DNA of 24,243 nt, taken from assembly GCA_036654795.1 (NCBI GenBank), contig JAVVRI010000014.1, forward strand, positions 1 to 24,243, read 5' to 3'. The notes beneath the pieces were generated by a model. The model ran no database searches. It was not told the DNA's origin and saw only the letters and a program-made list of their open reading frames with translations. This document shows positions 22,671 to 24,243 of the stretch, piece after piece. The position numbers and the translations under genes were made by a program. How positions within the stretch are numbered: position 1 is the first letter of the stretch; each line of letters opens with the position of its first letter. This DNA is from JAVVRI01 sp036654795 (GTDB lineage Bacteria; Bacteroidota; Bacteroidia; Bacteroidales; Tannerellaceae).

Positions 22671-24243
22671 CTACTTTATTGGTGTTGAAGTGGTACATAT
22701 TGTAGATAAATCGGTTGCAACAAATGGTCGCTGCTTCTCAATTCTGTAAACCGAACAAGTGAGAGCAGCGATTTTTGCTTCGTTTAATTTGCGAATACCT
22801 GTTGTCTCATCTTTATCTAATAAATCCTTAGTAACGATTATGCACTGTTTGTTAATTTTATCTATGACGTTATAAAACTCCTCTTCTTTGAACGACTCAA
22901 ATGATGATGTTGGTGCGTCAAAGATTAGTGGATAATCCTCCTCTCTTTTGAGAGAGGTTAGATCCGAGATCGCAAATAGCACTGACATATACATTGTTGT
23001 TTGAAGTGCCCCGTTAGGATTGTTAATCATTGCCCCATTTGAGCTATGCAACTGTATTTTTGCAGACTCATTCGCAGTCTCCACAATACGAACTATTCCA
23101 TGGAAGTCATCAATGTTAAGCAGGGTAAGATAATGATTCGCTCTCTCCTCTAGGTCTAATAGGAATCTACGTAGATTTGTTTTTTTTGCTTCAGAAAATG
23201 CTTTTAGAATTTTGTCAAAAGTCATGTGAACCCTAGAGTATAACTTCGCTAAGCCAGTTGCAGGGTTAAGCTCCGCAAATTCAGCGTCTATGTTTCTCTT
23301 CTCCTCTAGTAAGTCATTCAAGTCTGCATTAAGTTTGAGGAGTCGTTTTTCTGAACGCCCCTTTTGTTCAAACAATCCACGAATATCTTTAAAGTTGGCT
23401 GCAAGCACCTCTTCAGAGACACCATTACTTTGGATTAAGAGTCTACTCTTTTCATCTTGAGCGTCTTTTAACTGCTCCTCAATTTCAGAAACCTGCTTTT
23501 TGCGAGCAGCATTGAATTCAATTAAGTCAGCTATCGTTGTTTTAATATTAGCTATTTCTGCAATATTACTATTCCCAAGAGCAACATTGATGTTTTGTAA
23601 CTCTTCGATATATGATTTTATAAATAGCAGTTTTTCATCTTCCTCTTGTGCGGCTTTATGTTTAGCTTCAATGCTCTTCATATATAGTGCCAGCTTCTCT
23701 TTCATAAAGTTATGAGCGTCTGACCCCTCTTCAGCAACGCGATTGCAAACCTTACAGATATGTTCGTCAATCATTTCCTGCATTGTTTCACCATCAGGTA
23801 TAAAATTGGACAACGGCACTGTGCCATTAGCAATAGCAGTCATCTCTTCTATTGCTTCTTGTTTTCCTTTTTCTTTCGCTCTCTTCTCTATATACTCCTT
23901 ATCAAGTTTTCTTTTTTGCTTCCCAAAATCAGCTACTTTTTTACGATATTCTGCAAAGACATCAGGAAACAATATAAGCACCCATAACTCATCAAGAAGT
24001 TTTATGCTATACTTTTCATCAATACATGCTTTTGTTCTTGACAGTTTTTCTTCAAGGCTAGTAATCCTTGATTTAATTTCGTTGTATTTCTCACTAGTTT
24101 CTTTGTATTGCTCAATATCGTCTATTCTTGTTTGATAGTCATTGTTTGCTATCTCTTGTTGCTTAATCTCCTGTTTTATATCGCCAATGCGTCTATTAAC
24201 ATCTTTGAGCATATACTCTAGCCTATCAACCTTCTTCGTTGTC
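22671..24243 (-). CDS. SMC/Rad50-like ATPase, C-terminal part
   Basis: The frame is open through the right edge, so this is the C-terminal portion (at least 523 residues visible) of a longer protein whose Walker A is outside the window. Counting from the Met codon at 24212, long coiled coils (about 1-125 and 165-315) flank a zinc-hook-like CxxC (Cys153, Cys156 in ICKVCNRV), as in Rad50 and SbcC. The ATPase C-lobe follows: a signature-like segment (NPNGALQTTMYMSVLFAI, 398-415), Walker B YPLIFDAPTSSF (427-438) and a switch-strand IIVTKDLL (458-465). The usual Walker B Glu is Ala and the usual H-loop His is Lys. Related hook-bearing ATPases act in DNA repair or phage defence. With its partner gene and RhuM this looks like a defence locus; the exact system is not assigned. 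Confidence 0.8.
   Translation of the reverse strand, partial: TTKKVDRLEYMLKDVNRRIGDIKQEIKQQEIANNDYQTRIDDIEQYKETSEKYNEIKSRITSLEEKLSRTKACIDEKYSIKLLDELWVLILFPDVFAEYRKKVADFGKQKRKLDKEYIEKRAKEKGKQEAIEEMTAIANGTVPLSNFIPDGETMQEMIDEHICKVCNRVAEEGSDAHNFMKEKLALYMKSIEAKHKAAQEEDEKLLFIKSYIEELQNINVALGNSNIAEIANIKTTIADLIEFNAARKKQVSEIEEQLKDAQDEKSRLLIQSNGVSEEVLAANFKDIRGLFEQKGRSEKRLLKLNADLNDLLEEKRNIDAEFAELNPATGLAKLYSRVHMTFDKILKAFSEAKKTNLRRFLLDLEERANHYLTLLNIDDFHGIVRIVETANESAKIQLHSSNGAMINNPNGALQTTMYMSVLFAISDLTSLKREEDYPLIFDAPTSSFESFKEEEFYNVIDKINKQCIIVTKDLLDKDETTGIRKLNEAKIAALTCSVYRIEKQRPFVATDLSTICTTSTPIK

Noticed and set aside
23743..24135. Plus-strand open frame of 130 codons with hydrophobic content
   Set aside because: It is antisense to the coiled coil of the SMC-like ATPase. 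Reversed Lys/Glu codons give Ser/Phe/Leu-rich frames, which explains the hydrophobicity.
22671..24212. Assignment to DndD, Lamassu LmuB or SbcC
   Set aside because: The general SMC/Rad50 fold is clear, but the decisive N-terminal half and the neighbours to the right are missing. Naming a specific system would be a guess.
1..24243. tRNA, rRNA, CRISPR arrays, insertion sequences, integrases
   Set aside because: No cloverleaf-like gene, spaced repeat array, transposase or recombinase was seen on either strand.

Overview
The window reads as chromosomal DNA from a gut-type member of the Bacteroidales, most likely Bacteroides or a close relative. The support is: several lipoproteins with short leaders and a Cys lipobox, starts without obvious Shine-Dalgarno sequences, TAnnTTTG-type -7 elements upstream of three genes, exported glycosidases of families GH51 and GH20, and a typical glyA. 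The species cannot be fixed from sequence alone. The window contains one 10-N scaffold gap (4076-4085).

Region 1 (60-12959, minus strand, transcribed right to left) is one long exopolysaccharide or capsule operon of eleven genes. In transcription order these are: a stand-alone receiver protein; a degenerate receiver fused to a polyprenyl-phosphate sugar transferase (chain initiation); a half-size TolC-like outer-membrane protein; a Wzz-type co-polymerase carrying a decayed tyrosine-kinase domain; a Wzy/WaaL-type polymerase or ligase; a membrane GT2 glycosyltransferase; a GT4 glycosyltransferase; a second GT4-like glycosyltransferase split by the scaffold gap; a phosphoribosyltransferase-HAD fusion; an acyltransferase-3 membrane protein; and a parallel beta-helix lipoprotein. 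Genes are packed tightly, often with 4-11 bp overlaps or gaps of a few bases. No Wzx flippase and no Wza-type export lipoprotein is visible. The gene set suggests a polymerase-dependent polysaccharide pathway with an unusual outer-membrane component and phospho-signal control at the initiating transferase.

Region 2 (13138-18043) holds two exported glycosidase lipoproteins facing each other: a GH51 alpha-L-arabinofuranosidase-like enzyme (plus strand) and a GH20 beta-N-acetylhexosaminidase (minus strand). A strong hairpin terminator lies between them. There is no SusC/SusD pair nearby.

Region 3 (18116-20908, minus strand) holds glyA with its own promoter-like element and terminator, a GNAT acetyltransferase with a Cys-rich tail, and a metallophosphoesterase gene interrupted by one in-frame TGA.

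Region 4 (20951-24243, minus strand) looks like an accessory, defence-type segment: a RhuM-family protein, an unrecognised 192-residue protein, and the C-terminal part of a large SMC/Rad50-like ATPase with a zinc-hook CxxC. Its N-terminal Walker A lies beyond the right edge of the window. The ATPase and the small protein are one base apart and probably work together.
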